From Lucinisca nassula (Eukaryota; Mollusca; Bivalvia; Lucinida; Lucinidae), in assembly GCA_963580285.1 (NCBI GenBank), contig OY757017.1, positions 15,016,538 to 15,080,537 of the forward strand: a stretch of DNA of 64,000 bases. Reading direction: 5' to 3'. This document shows, in pieces, positions 63,351-64,000 of the stretch (positions within the stretch are counted from its first letter, which is position 1; each line of letters opens with the position of its first letter). The position numbers were made by a program, and so were the translations under genes. The notes under the pieces are model-generated. The model was given only the letters and a program-made list of their open reading frames with translations, searched no databases and had not been told where the DNA came from.

Positions 63351-63739
63351 AAAAGCTCAGCATTTAATTCCATAATAAATTTAGAAGACTCATAAGTTTA
63401 TTAATTTGGTACAGAAAGGGTTGAAATACACAGTAAATAGATGGTAGTATTGCTTACTAGCCCAATAACTATGTCAAAGGATATTCATTCACCAAACTAT
63501 TACAGAATCTGAATTACACATGTAACAGGAAGGAATCAATCAGGCAATTGTCACTGGTGTGGATCTTTTGGAAAAAGGTGTTGCAGCAATAGCTCAACAC
63601 TGGTTCAATGGAACCGAGCTGTGTGAGAGGTGTCTGATCGAGCTCTAATAAACATTCTAACACAGCGCGCCTATATAGGCAATGGAAAATAACTGTGTTT
63701 TATTCTGCAACAAATCACAGCTCGGAAGAGCGTGACGAG

Positions 63740-63810
63740 TGACGTCATTAAAAACTGTCAATATATGACGTCACTGGTGGATTTACTTGACGTTAGACGG
63801 TGTAACGTCA
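63740..63810. promoter_or_regulatory. Cluster of four CRE-like octamers
   Basis: TGACGTCA at 63740-63747 and 63766-63773 (26 bp apart), TGACGTTA at 63788-63795 and its mirror TAACGTCA at 63803-63810. These are binding words of CREB/ATF bZIP factors. A short open frame starting ATGGCGAAAAG at 63891 lies downstream but stops after 24 codons. It could be a promoter with a first exon cut by the window, or part of a repeat. Confidence 0.45.
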
Positions 63811-64000
63811 TTTTCTCCCATCGAAAACGTTAGAAAATGATATAAATGCATGTGTTTCAGTCAATAATTTTAGCGGGATTTCTTCTAACAATGGCGAAAA
63901 GTTGTGAGATTTTGAAGGAAACAACAGCATTTTTGCCGATTTTCAGCGTGTTAGAATCGAAATAGATCAGCTCTAGCCAGTGATTTGTTGGGTAATAAAT

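Noticed and set aside
63891..63965. Host gene start ATGGCGAAAAG
   Set aside because: Only 24 codons before a stop. Without sequence past 64000 or splice evidence it cannot be called a gene; kept only as context for the CRE cluster.

Overview
The window is eukaryotic nuclear DNA. It has no dense host coding, many tRNA-derived SINEs, palindromic MITE-like repeats, tandem arrays and microsatellites. The repeat families (short hairpins around GTCTGATC words, SINEs ending in GTTAAAC tails) look like those of bivalve molluscs. The bivalve assignment is inference from repeat style; no host marker gene is visible.

Positions 1-2844 are repeats: a tandem array of about 165 bp units and tRNA-like SINE remnants. 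Positions 2845-18679 are a complete 15.8 kb Polinton/Maverick (adintovirus-like) element. It has terminal inverted repeats of about 538 bp and a perfect 6 bp target duplication (ATGGTT at 2839-2844 and 18680-18685), and it split an older SINE. It carries a retrovirus-type integrase and a divergent protein-primed family B DNA polymerase, the latter in three reading-frame pieces. It also has a packaging ATPase, a probable double jelly-roll major capsid protein, a candidate single jelly-roll minor capsid protein, and a set of small membrane or basic proteins that recur in such elements. Together these give integration (INT), replication (PolB), packaging (ATPase) and virion building (capsid and membrane proteins). 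No adenovirus-type maturation protease is visible, but the N-terminal part of PolB has an OTU-like Asp/Cys/His pattern. Every frame break is a one-base slip, at or beside a short homopolymer run, and no in-frame nonsense substitution was seen.

The Polinton has three notable features. A TATAAAAATG block sits directly on the start codon of five genes, with close variants on two more. A canonical A_AAA_AAC heptamer lies, in the correct phase, exactly where the coiled-coil/membrane protein changes frame. Eight 34 bp iterons, each with an ATTAC-NGC-GTAAT type palindrome, abut the right terminal repeat.

From 18686 to 64000 the sequence is a mosaic of host repeats: foldback elements with a conserved hairpin core, several MITE families, SINEs with clear target duplications (some nested), tandem arrays sharing a linker module, a 21 bp minisatellite, a CGT-rich element with inverted ends, and an 850 bp non-autonomous DNA transposon. 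There are also two clusters of tRNA-like genes (Gly-GCC and Val-AAC), a few of which fold perfectly. No convincing host protein-coding gene was found there. The last 300 bp hold a compact group of CRE-like octamers.
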